Both the position numbers and the translations under genes were made by a program. This document shows, piece by piece, positions 8,315-16,728 of a DNA stretch of 64,000 nucleotides (positions within the stretch are counted from its first letter, which is position 1; every line of letters begins with the position of its first letter). The stretch covers positions 1 through 64,000 of the forward strand of contig NZ_JANZXN010000059.1 of NCBI RefSeq assembly GCF_025629245.1, in the 5' to 3' direction. Source of the DNA: Natronobiforma cellulositropha. GTDB taxonomy: Archaea > Halobacteriota > Halobacteria > Halobacteriales > Natrialbaceae. The notes beneath the pieces were generated by a model, which was given only the letters and a program-made list of their open reading frames with translations, ran no database searches and was not told where the DNA came from.

Positions 8315-9703
8315 ATGACCGACGAGGATGCCGGGAGCGCCGAGGCGGCCGGGGACGCCTTCGAGGACGTGATTCGCTGGGCGCGCGAGCGCTTCGAACC
8401 GGACGCGGACGAGCGCGAGACGCTCGAGCAGGTCGCAGCCGCCCTCGCCGAGCGCGCAGAGACCGCGGCACTCGAGCTGTGTCCCGACGCCGACGTCCTG
8501 CGCGTCGGCTCGACGGCGCGGGGGACCTGGATCAGCGGCGACCGCGACGTCGACGTCTTCGTGCGTTTCCCACCAGGACTCGAGCGCGAGACCCTCCGGG
8601 AGTACGGGCTGACCGTCGGCCACGCGACGCTGCCCGACGGCCACGAGGAGTTCGCAGAACACCCCTACGTGAAGGGCGTCTTCGACGGCTTCGACGTCGA
8701 CGTCGTCCCCTGTTACCGCGTCGAGCGGGCGACGGAGATCAAGTCGGCGGTCGACCGGACGCCGTTTCACAACCGCTACCTCGCCGACCGGCTCGACGAC
8801 CGCCTCGCCGGCGAGGTCCGGCTCACCAAGGCCTTCCTGAAGGGCATCGGCGTCTACGGCAGCGACCTCCGGACGCAGGGGTTCAGCGGCTACCTGACCG
8901 AACTGCTCGTCTGTGAGTACGGCGGCTTCCGCCCGCTGCTCGAGACCGCCGCCGACTGGCAGCCCCCGGTCACTCTCGACCCCGAGACCCACGGGACGGT
9001 CAGTTTCGACGACCCGCTCGTCGTGATCGATCCGACCGACCCCGAGCGGAACGTCGCTGCCGTCTGCTCGGCCGAGAACGTCGCCCGGTTCCAGCACTAC
9101 GCGCGCGAGGCGCTCGCGAACCCGCGTCGCGACCTCTTCGAGCCGGACGAGCCAGCACCGCTGACGGCGTCGGAACTCCGCGAGTACCTCGAGCGCCGCG
9201 AGACGACGGTGCTCGCGCTACGTTTCGACGCACCCGACGTCGTCGACGACCAGCTCTACCCCCAGCTTCGCAAGTCGCTCGCGGGCGTCACGAGCGGGCT
9301 CGAGCAGCGGGAGTTCCCGGTCTTCCGCTCGGCGGCGTTCGCCGACGACGCAGCAGTGTTGCTGGTCGAACTCGCGGCCGCCGAACGCCCGCGTGTCGAG
9401 CGCCACGAGGGACCGCCCGTCTCGGTCCGCGCCCACGCCGAAGGGTTCTACGAGACGTACGCCGCCGACCCCGACGTCTACGGCCCGTTTCTCGACGGCG
9501 GGCGCTACGTCGTCGAGCGCGAGCGCGAGTTCACCACCGCCCGAGCGTTCCTCGAGAGCGAGCACCTCTTCGACGTCGGTCTCGGCGCACACGTTCAGCG
9601 CGCGCTCGAGGACGGCTACGAGGTGCTCGAGGGCAACGCACTCGCGACGCTCCTCCCAGCGTTCGGGCCGGAACTTCGCCGCTACGTCGAGCCACAGCCC
9701 TGA
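8315..9703 (+). CDS. cca: archaeal (class I) CCA-adding tRNA nucleotidyltransferase
   Basis: 462 residues, normal for the class I archaeal enzyme that adds CCA to tRNA 3' ends. The nucleotidyltransferase motif LRVGSTARGTWISGDRDVDVFVRF (helix, GS, then D-x-D metal ligands) lies near residues 62-86. The third acidic residue sits in FDVDVVPCYRV. RLTKAFLKGIGVYGSDLRTQGFSGYLTELL follows in the central domain. I chose ATG 8315 because the open frame further upstream runs through the tRNA-Asn gene. The gene is divergent from tRNA-Asn, which needs CCA addition because none is encoded. Confidence 0.93.
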   Translation: MTDEDAGSAEAAGDAFEDVIRWARERFEPDADERETLEQVAAALAERAETAALELCPDADVLRVGSTARGTWISGDRDVDVFVRFPPGLERETLREYGLTVGHATLPDGHEEFAEHPYVKGVFDGFDVDVVPCYRVERATEIKSAVDRTPFHNRYLADRLDDRLAGEVRLTKAFLKGIGVYGSDLRTQGFSGYLTELLVCEYGGFRPLLETAADWQPPVTLDPETHGTVSFDDPLVVIDPTDPERNVAAVCSAENVARFQHYAREALANPRRDLFEPDEPAPLTASELREYLERRETTVLALRFDAPDVVDDQLYPQLRKSLAGVTSGLEQREFPVFRSAAFADDAAVLLVELAAAERPRVERHEGPPVSVRAHAEGFYETYAADPDVYGPFLDGGRYVVEREREFTTARAFLESEHLFDVGLGAHVQRALEDGYEVLEGNALATLLPAFGPELRRYVEPQP

Positions 9704-9773
9704 GCGCGTCGGGACGGTCAGGCGCCCCGGTGTTAATACGCAATAATATATTTTAACCCCCATAATAGGAGCG

Positions 9774-9780
9774 CTTAATA
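9774..9780 (+). promoter_or_regulatory. TATA box cttaata
   Basis: Centred 28 bases before the ATG at 9805, the spacing of a leaderless transcript. This is the main reason to take the small ORF seriously. Confidence 0.45.
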
Positions 9781-9804
9781 CGGTCGGCCGTGTGAGTCTG
9801 TATC

Positions 9805-10062
9805 ATGGTGAACGCGAACCCGCAATCGCTTCCCACGCTGGCCACCACCGGTCACAGCCGACACTCGAGTGCGAGTCTCGAGGGTGGTCCTGGACGCCCG
9901 GGCTCGAGCGTCCGTTCTGCCTGTCACGTGTGGTTCACGTCACGAACCCGGCGGTCTGAGAGCGACCCCGACACGACGGAAGAGACAGGTGTGCCCTGCG
10001 CACCAGCACGTCAGATCGAGCCAGTCGAAGGCTACGCAACCCTGTGCCACGGTTTCGTGTAA
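9805..10062 (+). CDS. possible small protein, unknown
   Basis: An 85-residue open frame of mixed Ser/Thr/Arg composition with a few Cys and His and no recognisable domain. In its favour is the well-spaced TATA box at 9774-9780. Against it, the composition is neither acidic nor hydrophobic as expected for a haloarchaeal protein, and third-position bias is weaker than in its neighbours. It may instead mark the start of a non-coding transcript. Confidence 0.25.
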   Translation: MVNANPQSLPTLATTGHSRHSSASLEGGPGRPGSSVRSACHVWFTSRTRRSESDPDTTEETGVPCAPARQIEPVEGYATLCHGFV

Positions 10063-10135
10063 GTGAGTCGCGAACGCGTCTCGTGTGCGCGCCGCGGCTG
10101 TCGCTCACGCGTTTTTCAGCCATGCCCCACGAGTC

Positions 10136-11143
10136 TCAGACGGACTCGTGGGCGTCAGTGACCGTCTCGAGCACCGCGGCGACGTCGTCGCTCACGTCGC
10201 CGTCGGGTTCGATCGGCGGCCGGCCGTCGAAGGTCTCGTGAACCATCGCGATGCTCTCGGCGAGGACGTCCAGTCCGTAGCCACCCTCGAGAACGAACGC
10301 GAGGGCGGCGTCGGTGTCGGCTGCGACCGTCCTGAGCCGGTCGCTCGCGAGCGCGTAGGTCTCCGTCGAGAGGCGAATGCGCGAGATCGGATCGTGTTTG
10401 TGTGCGTCGAAGCCCGCACTGACGAGCACGCAGTCGGGGTCGAACGCGGCCAGCGCCGGGTCGACCACGTCGTCGAACGCCGCGAGGTAGTCGACGTCGT
10501 CGCTTCCCGGCGGCATCGGGACGTTCATCGTCGCCCCCGCACCCGCACCGGTGCCGATCTCGTCGGCCGCGCCGGTGCCCGGGTACAGCCCCTGTTCGTG
10601 GAGCGAGATCACGAACACGTCCTCGCGGTCGGCGAAGATGTCCTGGGTGCCGTTGCCGTGGTGGACGTCCCAGTCGACGATGGCGACCCGGTCACAGCCG
10701 CAGTCGTCGAGGGCGTGCTGGGCGGCGACGGCGACGTTGTTGACGAAACAGAAGCCCATCGCGTCGTCGAACACCGCGTGGTGGCCCGGCGGCCGCCCCA
10801 GCGCGAAGGGCGTCTCGCGCCCGTCGGCCCCCTCGAGCGCCGACTCGGCCGCCCAGCAGGCCAGGCCCGCGCTCTTGGCGATGGCGTCCCAGCTCTCCTC
10901 GACCGCGGTCGTGTCGGGGTCCCAGTCACCGCCACCCGCCGCACAGAACTCGCGCAGTGACTCGAGATAGTCACGGTCGTGGACGGCGGCCATCGTCTCG
11001 AACGAGGCGGGTGGGGCGTCGACGTACTCGACACCGTGTTTGCGCTTCAGTCCCTCGCGGATCGCCCGGAGGCGGTCCGGCGTCTCCGGGTGGCGCGCGC
11101 CGGGGTCGTGTTCGAGGCAGACGTCGCTGTAACCGAATCGCAT
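10136..11143 (-). CDS. histone deacetylase / acetylpolyamine amidohydrolase family protein
   Basis: 335 residues of the arginase-deacetylase superfamily. Visible catalytic features are RPPGHHAV (tandem His), VAIVDWDVHHGNGTQDIF (zinc ligands Asp and His) and the late LVSAGFDAH zinc Asp; the glycine-rich LEGGYGLDVL follows. All key residues are present. I used the MRFGYSD start because the upstream extension overlaps the histone gene. It lies 13 bases after the histone gene in the same direction. In Haloferax volcanii a deacetylase of this family is near the histone gene, so the linkage is conserved. The substrate could be histone, another acetyl-lysine protein or an acetylated small molecule. 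Confidence 0.9.
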   Translation of the reverse strand: MRFGYSDVCLEHDPGARHPETPDRLRAIREGLKRKHGVEYVDAPPASFETMAAVHDRDYLESLREFCAAGGGDWDPDTTAVEESWDAIAKSAGLACWAAESALEGADGRETPFALGRPPGHHAVFDDAMGFCFVNNVAVAAQHALDDCGCDRVAIVDWDVHHGNGTQDIFADREDVFVISLHEQGLYPGTGAADEIGTGAGAGATMNVPMPPGSDDVDYLAAFDDVVDPALAAFDPDCVLVSAGFDAHKHDPISRIRLSTETYALASDRLRTVAADTDAALAFVLEGGYGLDVLAESIAMVHETFDGRPPIEPDGDVSDDVAAVLETVTDAHESV

Positions 11144-11156
11144 CAGAGGCTCACAC

Positions 11157-11588
11157 TCACTCGAACAGCGCGAAGTAGGTCTCGATGTCGTCGGCCGTGA
11201 TGGTCCGACGGTCGGCGTGACGCGCGAGCGTCGCCGCCGCGCGGGCGACGTTGTCCGCGTAGTCCTCGAGGATGTCGGCGAGAGCGACACGGGCGTTCAT
11301 CGAGACCCGGTAGCGCTCGTCGATCTCGATGCGCGCGATGCGGTCGACCGGCGCGACCGGCAGCTCGAGGGTGTCGGTGTCGATCACCGTCTCGACGCCG
11401 AAGTCAGACGCCATGAGCGTCTTCCGGCCGTCGGCGGTCGCCCGCTCGGCGGCGTCCTCGGCGAGCGTCGCGCCGTGACGCTGGATCCGTCTGGCGAGTT
11501 CTTTCGAAGCGTCGGCGCTCACCCGAAGTTCCCCCGCGTTGCGCCGAATAATCGTGTCCACCGGCGCAAACGGTAGCTCGACGTTCAT
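11157..11588 (-). CDS. hstA: doublet archaeal histone
   Basis: 143 residues containing two histone folds fused head to tail, the usual haloarchaeal form. The first covers about 1-65 (LPFAPVDTIIRRNAG...RKTLMASDFGVET). The second covers about 74-143 (LPVAPVDRIARI...DRRTITADDIETYFALFE). Each starts with the L-P-x-APVDRI pattern and ends with the T-x-x-DI/DF helix. The protein is acidic like most haloarchaeal proteins, so its DNA-binding role may be weaker than that of classical archaeal histones. It forms an operon with the downstream deacetylase gene. Confidence 0.92.
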   Translation of the reverse strand: MNVELPFAPVDTIIRRNAGELRVSADASKELARRIQRHGATLAEDAAERATADGRKTLMASDFGVETVIDTDTLELPVAPVDRIARIEIDERYRVSMNARVALADILEDYADNVARAAATLARHADRRTITADDIETYFALFE

Positions 11589-11612
11589 ACCTTGATACCG
11601 GAAGCTGACACC

Positions 11613-11619
11613 CTTAACG
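11613..11619 (-). promoter_or_regulatory. TATA box of the histone operon
   Basis: On the minus strand cgttaag is centred about 28 bases before the histone ATG, so the histone mRNA is probably leaderless. Confidence 0.5.
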
Positions 11620-11654
11620 ATTTTGCAACGCCGCCGAGAGCACCCCTCGAGCGG

Positions 11655-13097
11655 TCAGAACACGTCGTTCGCGACGAGACGGCCGTCACGGACGACCCCG
11701 CGGGCGGTCACCTCCTCGCCGAGTCCGACGTCCGCGCTGGTCTCGACGCTCATCGTCGTCTCGCCGTCGTCGAGGACGACCGGGTCGCCAGCCTGGACGA
11801 CGACACCCGTGAACTCGAGTTCTTCGCCCTCGTCGTCGGCCGGGTCCGCACTCGTACTCGCGCCAGTATCGCCACCGGCAGCGGCCGACCCCTCGTCGCT
11901 CGCACCCTCGTCCCCACTACCGGCAGCGCCGTCAGCGAACGCCGAGAGACCGACCGCGTCGTCGTCCGCCTCCGCACCGCCACTCCCGGTCGGCGAGGCG
12001 TCGAGCACCGTGATCGTCGAGCGCCAGCCAGCGGAGGCCTCGAGGTCGTCCTGCCAGCCGTCCTGAATCTCGACGTCCGCGAGCGCCACTTCGTCGCCCG
12101 GGCCGACGTCGACGTCCGCCTTCTCCCCCCAGAGGGCGACGCGGATGTCGCCGGTCGCGTCCTGGAGCCGGATGTTCCTGACCTGGCCTTCCGAGCCATC
12201 GTCGCGGTCGAACGTCCGGATCGGATCGGCCGAGCGGACCACGCCCGTCAGGTCGACGATCTGATCGATCTCGACGCTCTCGATGGGCGTGCTCTCGGGG
12301 ACGTACTCGACCGACTCGTCGACCTCCTCGACCGCACCGCGCGAGCCGACGTGTAACTCGAGCGCGCCGTCTCGCTCGCGGACGTAGCCGTCGACGACCT
12401 CGACGGTCACCCCGCTCGAGAGTTCCTCCGCTCGGTCTGCCTGTTCGTCCCAGAGCGTCACGCGAATCCGTCCCGTCGAGTCGCCGAGGGTGAGGTTCGC
12501 CACCCGGCCCTCGGAACCGTCGTCGCGATCGAAAGTGCGCACCGTACCGGTGTCGAGCACCAGCCCGACGAGGTTCACGTTCGAGAGCCCGAGCGAGAGG
12601 CTCTCGACGGTGTGCGTATCGGTGATCTGGACGTCGATCTCGGCGTCCTCGTCGATCTCGACGTCGTTGACGCTCACCTCGACGCCGGTGAACCCCTCCT
12701 TGGGCCGGCCCGCGATCCGGAGCACCTGGCCGACCTCGAGTTCCTCGACGGCGGCCGCTGCGTGTTCGTCCCAGAAGGCCGCCCGCAGCGCCCCCGTCTC
12801 GTCGGCGACCTCGACGTTGACCACGCGGCCCTCGGCGTCCTCGCCCTCGCGCTCGAAGGTGCGCACCTCGCCGATGCTCACCACCTTCGCGAGGAACTTC
12901 GCCTCCTCCATCCCCGGCTCGACGTCCGCGACGCCGTTGACCTCCGTCTCGCCGAGTTCGTGGGCGACGAGCATCGCCGCCGTCTCCTCGTCGGCGAGCC
13001 CACCCATCTGTTCGACCTTCTCCGCGACGGCCTCACGAAACGCGTCGAGAGAGACGTCGGCCTCGAGGTCGTCGTAGATGTCCTCGATGTCGCTCAT
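11655..13097 (-). CDS. rpa2: replication protein A-type single-stranded DNA-binding protein
   Basis: 480 residues with several OB folds, the single-stranded DNA-binding protein of replication and repair. At least three OB repeats are visible by the shared pattern V-x-TFDRDDGSEGRVANL...G-x-IRVTLWDEQAD. They begin near residues 65, 165 and 275. A Gly/Ser/Ala/Glu-rich linker at about 370-425 is followed by a short C-terminal beta-rich segment. I chose the MSDIED start over one ten codons upstream. The order RPA, histone and deacetylase is also known in Haloferax, where this RPA is called rpa2; the symbol rests on that resemblance. Confidence 0.85.
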   Translation of the reverse strand: MSDIEDIYDDLEADVSLDAFREAVAEKVEQMGGLADEETAAMLVAHELGETEVNGVADVEPGMEEAKFLAKVVSIGEVRTFEREGEDAEGRVVNVEVADETGALRAAFWDEHAAAAVEELEVGQVLRIAGRPKEGFTGVEVSVNDVEIDEDAEIDVQITDTHTVESLSLGLSNVNLVGLVLDTGTVRTFDRDDGSEGRVANLTLGDSTGRIRVTLWDEQADRAEELSSGVTVEVVDGYVRERDGALELHVGSRGAVEEVDESVEYVPESTPIESVEIDQIVDLTGVVRSADPIRTFDRDDGSEGQVRNIRLQDATGDIRVALWGEKADVDVGPGDEVALADVEIQDGWQDDLEASAGWRSTITVLDASPTGSGGAEADDDAVGLSAFADGAAGSGDEGASDEGSAAAGGDTGASTSADPADDEGEELEFTGVVVQAGDPVVLDDGETTMSVETSADVGLGEEVTARGVVRDGRLVANDVF

Positions 13098-13132
13098 ACT
13101 ATGCTCGTGCAGGCGAACCCCGCGCATAAGCG

Positions 13133-14473
13133 TTATCCTCTGCCCGCGTCGACACGTCGGCGCAACGAGAGACCGAGCGCCGCCGCGACCGACGCGAAGC
13201 CCGCGAGAACGACGAACGCGGCGAGTACCGAGACCGTCAGCGCCACCCCGACGACCGTCGCCCCGAGCGCACCGACGCCGAACAGCGCCAGGTAGACGAC
13301 GCCGAAGGAGAGTCCGCGCGTCTCGGGGTTCGAGTACTTCGCGATGGTCGCCTGCTCGAGCGGCTGCATCCCGAACAGCGCGAAGCCGAGGACGGCGCTG
13401 AGCGCGAGCAGTGGGAGGAGGCCAGCATTGGCGGCCGGGACGAACGCCAGCGAGATGACGACGAGCAGACAGAGCACGCCGACCAGCCCCCGGTCGGGTT
13501 CGATCGCGTCGCTGAGCCGTCCGCCGACGTACTGGCCCGCGATACCGACGGTCAACAGACCCACGTAGAGGTACTGAGCGAGGTCGAACTCATCGGCGAG
13601 CGGGCTCTCGGGGTCGAACAGCTGCGGGTCGCCGACGGCCGCCTCGAGAAAGTCCCCGAGGACGTCCGGCAGGAACGTCAACAGCCCGCGGTAGTAGAGT
13701 CCGACGAACGTCGCGAGCACGATCACGGTGAGAAACGCCGGGGTGAACAGCCGCCGCAGGTCGCCCGCGAGCGCGCCAGCCGACCGACGGAGCCGCTCCG
13801 AAAGCGGCGATGTGCTCGAATCGCCGCGAGCCGAATCGTCGGGCGCGTCAGCACGCGGGTTCCACTCACGCTCGCCCGCCTCGACGGCCGCGAACTCGTC
13901 GAAGCGGAGGAACCAGCCGACGGCGGCGGCGACCAGCGCGGGGACCGCGAGGACGACGGCGACGGTTCGCCAGTCGAACGCCAGCAACAACAGCGCGGTC
14001 GCGAGCGGTCCGGCCGCGATGCCGACGCTGCCCGCCATGCCGTGGTAGGCGAAGCCCAGCCCCCGCTCGTGGACGCCGTTGCTGATCAGGGCGAGTCCCG
14101 CCGGGTGGTAGACGCTCGCGGCGATGCCCCAGCAAGCGAGCACAGCCGTCAGCGAGGCGATGCCGGGGACGAGCGCCAGCGCGGCGAACGAGAGTCCCAT
14201 CCCCGCCAGACAGGCACAGATCAGCGGCCGCGACCCGTAACGGTCGGCGAGCAGCCCACCCGGCAGCGCCCCCGCGCCGAAGAGCGCGTAGCCAACCGTC
14301 ACCGCCCCGCCGAGCACCGCCGTCGTCACCGAGAACTCGAGCAGCCAGATCGTCATCAGGATCGGAATCGAGAGCTCGTAGGTGTGAACCAGCCCGTGGC
14401 CGACCATCGTGAAGCCGACGATCGAGCGGTCGTTACGCTCCACGGGCACGCTCACCTCGTCCGCGAGCGCCAC
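13133..14473 (-). CDS. MFS transporter
   Basis: 446 residues with about twelve membrane helices, a major facilitator carrier of the cytoplasmic membrane. LLADRYGSRPLI (residues near 75-86) is the loop 2-3 motif. A hydrophilic stretch of about 45 residues (near 205-250) marks the central cytoplasmic loop. The start codon is GTG. The substrate cannot be told. The gene ends 35 bases from the RPA start and may share regulation with it, but no functional link is evident. Confidence 0.82.
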   Translation of the reverse strand: MALADEVSVPVERNDRSIVGFTMVGHGLVHTYELSIPILMTIWLLEFSVTTAVLGGAVTVGYALFGAGALPGGLLADRYGSRPLICACLAGMGLSFAALALVPGIASLTAVLACWGIAASVYHPAGLALISNGVHERGLGFAYHGMAGSVGIAAGPLATALLLLAFDWRTVAVVLAVPALVAAAVGWFLRFDEFAAVEAGEREWNPRADAPDDSARGDSSTSPLSERLRRSAGALAGDLRRLFTPAFLTVIVLATFVGLYYRGLLTFLPDVLGDFLEAAVGDPQLFDPESPLADEFDLAQYLYVGLLTVGIAGQYVGGRLSDAIEPDRGLVGVLCLLVVISLAFVPAANAGLLPLLALSAVLGFALFGMQPLEQATIAKYSNPETRGLSFGVVYLALFGVGALGATVVGVALTVSVLAAFVVLAGFASVAAALGLSLRRRVDAGRG

Positions 14474-14653
14474 CTACCCGACCGCCGCCGATGCGATCAC
14501 CGCCGACGCGACCACCACCCCACCCGACGAGCGCCGGGTCGGTCTCGAGCCAGCCATCCATACGAGGAGTGTCGGGGCCGGACCTACGGCTCTATCGGAA
14601 GCGGTCAGGCGTGCAGAAAGGGGAGAACCAATGGCGTGTGTGGCGAGCGGCAG

Positions 14654-15103
14654 TCAGCGACGCGGCCGACCGATCGGCTGAGAGCCGCCCGACCCCTCGT
14701 GTCTGACGACGACGTCGGTGACGCTCGAGTCGTCCGAGAGACCGATCGCCGCCTTATAGCCGACCGTCCCGAGACACATGATACACGGCGTCGAGTGGGC
14801 CTCGAGTCCGATCGTCACGTACAGGGTGCTCCCGCGCTGGGCGATCGAACGGAACACCGCGTCGTGACAGGGGAACGACGCGGCGACCTGGCCCTGGATT
14901 TCGACGACGCCGTCGTCGATACTCGAGCGCGACCAGTCTTCTGACCCGCACTCGCGACTCGTGGTCTCGATGCGTGCGCTCGTCACCGATTCGGGCGTCT
15001 CTTCGCCTGCACCCGGGCGTGCCGCCGCGGCGGCGCTCGCGCCGACGACCGAGGCAGTCAGTGCCGATACGTTCCGGAGGAGGTTCCGACGAGTTCGTTT
15101 CAT
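14654..15103 (-). CDS. Tat-exported Cys-rich protein, one copy of a PCH-C domain
   Basis: 149 residues. The N-terminus KRTRRNLLRNVSA is a twin-arginine signal followed by an Ala-rich hydrophobic stretch. The mature part is one copy of a domain I do not recognise: Cys near 52, then GQVAASFPCH (71-80), a strand LYVTIGL (94-100), Cys 107 and 110, a Tyr at 116 and a final VVVRHEG. The gene at 16729-17550 has two copies of the same domain. Here the second Cys of the usual C-x5-C is replaced by Thr and an extra Cys appears at C-x2-C. The function is unknown; disulfide or metal binding outside the cell is possible. Confidence 0.7.
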   Translation of the reverse strand: MKRTRRNLLRNVSALTASVVGASAAAAARPGAGEETPESVTSARIETTSRECGSEDWSRSSIDDGVVEIQGQVAASFPCHDAVFRSIAQRGSTLYVTIGLEAHSTPCIMCLGTVGYKAAIGLSDDSSVTDVVVRHEGSGGSQPIGRPRR

Positions 15104-15295
15104 GGGTGTGTGTGACCCCGTGCCAACGAGATCGTCGGTACGTTTCCAACGGTAACGCATAATGGTTTTTCTGGGTAGAGAGGATGAGTGAGTGACAGAT
15201 ACGGGGGTCGGTGTAGAGTGCAGTGTGAAACCACGTGACTGCGCTTGCCCACGTTTCGAAAGTGCTTTAAGAGGAAGCGGGTTATGAACAGATGA

Positions 15296-15368
15296 GTCCT
15301 GGTAGGGTAGTGGACTATCCTCTTGGCTTGCGGAGCCAGGGACCGGAGTTCAAATCTCCGTCAGGACG
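15296..15368 (+). tRNA. tRNA-Arg(GCG)
   Basis: A 73-base cloverleaf with acceptor GTCCTGG/TCAGGAC (one G-T pair), anticodon loop TTGCGGA (anticodon GCG), T-arm CGGAG-TTCAAAT-CTCCG and discriminator G. A TATA-like ctttaag lies about 27 bases upstream. CCA is not encoded and there is no intron. Confidence 0.92.
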
Positions 15369-15420
15369 TTTTCGGGAAACAACACGACGAGCGGAGCGAG
15401 GAGTCCGTTTCCCGAAAACG
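15367..15420. terminator. 14-bp perfect hairpin right after tRNA-Arg
   Basis: cgttttcgggaaac (15367-15380) is exactly complementary to 15407-15420, with a 26-base loop. It begins at the tRNA discriminator and could help end transcription or guide 3' processing. It is the first of a chain of tRNA-related repeats. Confidence 0.5.
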
Positions 15421-15706
15421 GCCCCGGAGATTTGAGCAGGGAAGTCGCAGCGGCCGAGCAACGCGAGGCCGACCGTCTTCACGAGTTCAAATCTCCGGAC
15501 GACGGCAGTCGTCCGTGCGTGACGCTCACTCCGTTCGCCTCACACTCCGTCAGGACGCTCACTTTGTTCGCGGCCTGACGTGCGTTACGCTCGCTGACGC
15601 TCGCGTAACACTCCGTCAGGAAAGCCTCGAGCACCACACTCGAGCGTCCCTCCCACTCGCCTCTCGAGCCAGCGCGTCACCAACCAATGTGAAAATCCGG
15701 GGTGGA
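15421..15706. repeat. scattered fragments of the tRNA-Arg 3' end
   Basis: No gene is visible in this stretch. It contains an inverted T-arm fragment cggagatttga (15425-15435), a direct 15-base T-arm copy (15483-15497 equals 15346-15360), a 13-base copy of the 3' terminus (15545-15557 equals 15356-15368) and an 11-base copy at 15611-15621. The inverted and direct T-arm pieces could pair. Together they look like debris of repeated integration at this tRNA gene. Confidence 0.65.
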
Positions 15707-16531
15707 TCACGACTCGATCGAGGAGTCGGTTCGGTCGACGTACTCGGCGAGGGCGACGAAGCCGATGGCCCAGACGATGGTGGCGAGCGCCGGGAGCGTG
15801 GCGAGACTCGAGCCCTGTTCGGCGCCGGGGAAGGCGAGCGAGGTCGCGCCGAGGAGGATGGCGATGGCGGCGGCGGCGTAGACGAGGGCGCGCCAGCCGA
15901 CGGGCCGGAGTGCGCCCAGGAGCGCGAAGAGACCGACGGTCACCGTCGCGACGAGGACGAACTCGTAGTGGCCCATCGCGACGTGGCCGTCGCCGAGTGT
16001 GGTGTGGCTGACGTACTCGCCGACGGCGACGGTGGCGAAGCCGAGCGCGCCGAGCGCGGCGAGGGCGAGCAGGCGGCGGTCGAGACGCTCGAGCGACGGG
16101 ACGAGCTGGCGACGCGCCGGGTGTAACAGTGCGATGAGGACGACCGGGACGACGAACACGAGGAGGTCAGCGCCAGCCGCCGGGCCGGAGGCGACGACCG
16201 TGAGCACGAACGCGGCGATGACGAACGCGAGCGCGGCCTGGAGTGCGCCGACGCGTGCTGTGGGGCGGTAGAGTTGGACCGCGATCGTCGCGGCGAACAC
16301 CGTCAGCGTTCCGCCGATCAGCACGTGGTGGACGCGGTGGTCGGGGAAGCCGTAGCCTGCCCCCCAGGCGGTGACGCTCATCGTCATCGTCTCACGGAGT
16401 GCGAACAGGAGGAAGGCGAGAAACGCCGCGGTCACGAGGTAGAAGGCGGGCGCTCGAGCGCGGTGGGCGCTGGTTCCGACTGACGTCGTGAGTCTGCGGC
16501 CGGCGGTTCTCGTCGAGGAGGCGACGGTCAT
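15707..16531 (-). CDS. multi-pass membrane protein, unknown
   Basis: 274 residues with about eight hydrophobic helices (first near 28-45, last near 240-262) and few conserved-looking polar residues. The loop HRVHHVLIGG, just before the second helix, and VSHTTLGDGHVAMGHYE in the middle carry His that could bind a metal or heme, but I do not recognise the family. The start at MTVASST was chosen because the upstream extension is Arg/Pro-rich and untypical. The gene stands alone between tRNA-Arg repeats and a secreted Cys-rich protein gene. Confidence 0.65.
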   Translation of the reverse strand: MTVASSTRTAGRRLTTSVGTSAHRARAPAFYLVTAAFLAFLLFALRETMTMSVTAWGAGYGFPDHRVHHVLIGGTLTVFAATIAVQLYRPTARVGALQAALAFVIAAFVLTVVASGPAAGADLLVFVVPVVLIALLHPARRQLVPSLERLDRRLLALAALGALGFATVAVGEYVSHTTLGDGHVAMGHYEFVLVATVTVGLFALLGALRPVGWRALVYAAAAIAILLGATSLAFPGAEQGSSLATLPALATIVWAIGFVALAEYVDRTDSSIES

Positions 16532-16728
16532 GGGCGGCCCTCGGCGGTGGACGGGGCGCGTATCGATCCCTCTCGGACGGAGTGTACGGCTGGTGGCATG
16601 ACAATCAGTGATAGTACGCGCACTCAAGGCATAAACAAATTCAGCGATCGATGTGACTCTCTCGGTGCCGAGAGTCAGTCGCGGCCGCTCGAGTCACAGA
16701 TACCCCCTCCCCAGAACCCCCGATGTGT

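Larger units (their letters stand above)
9704..10135. other. 432-base gap with an AT-rich promoter and one doubtful small ORF
   Basis: An AT-rich patch (9731-9780) contains several TATA-like words and probably serves the small ORF at 9805. The rest has no recognisable gene or RNA. Confidence 0.5.

Noticed and set aside
15160-15295. Possible additional small gene between the Cys-rich protein and tRNA-Arg
   Set aside because: No frame of meaningful length; the stretch looks like divergent promoters.
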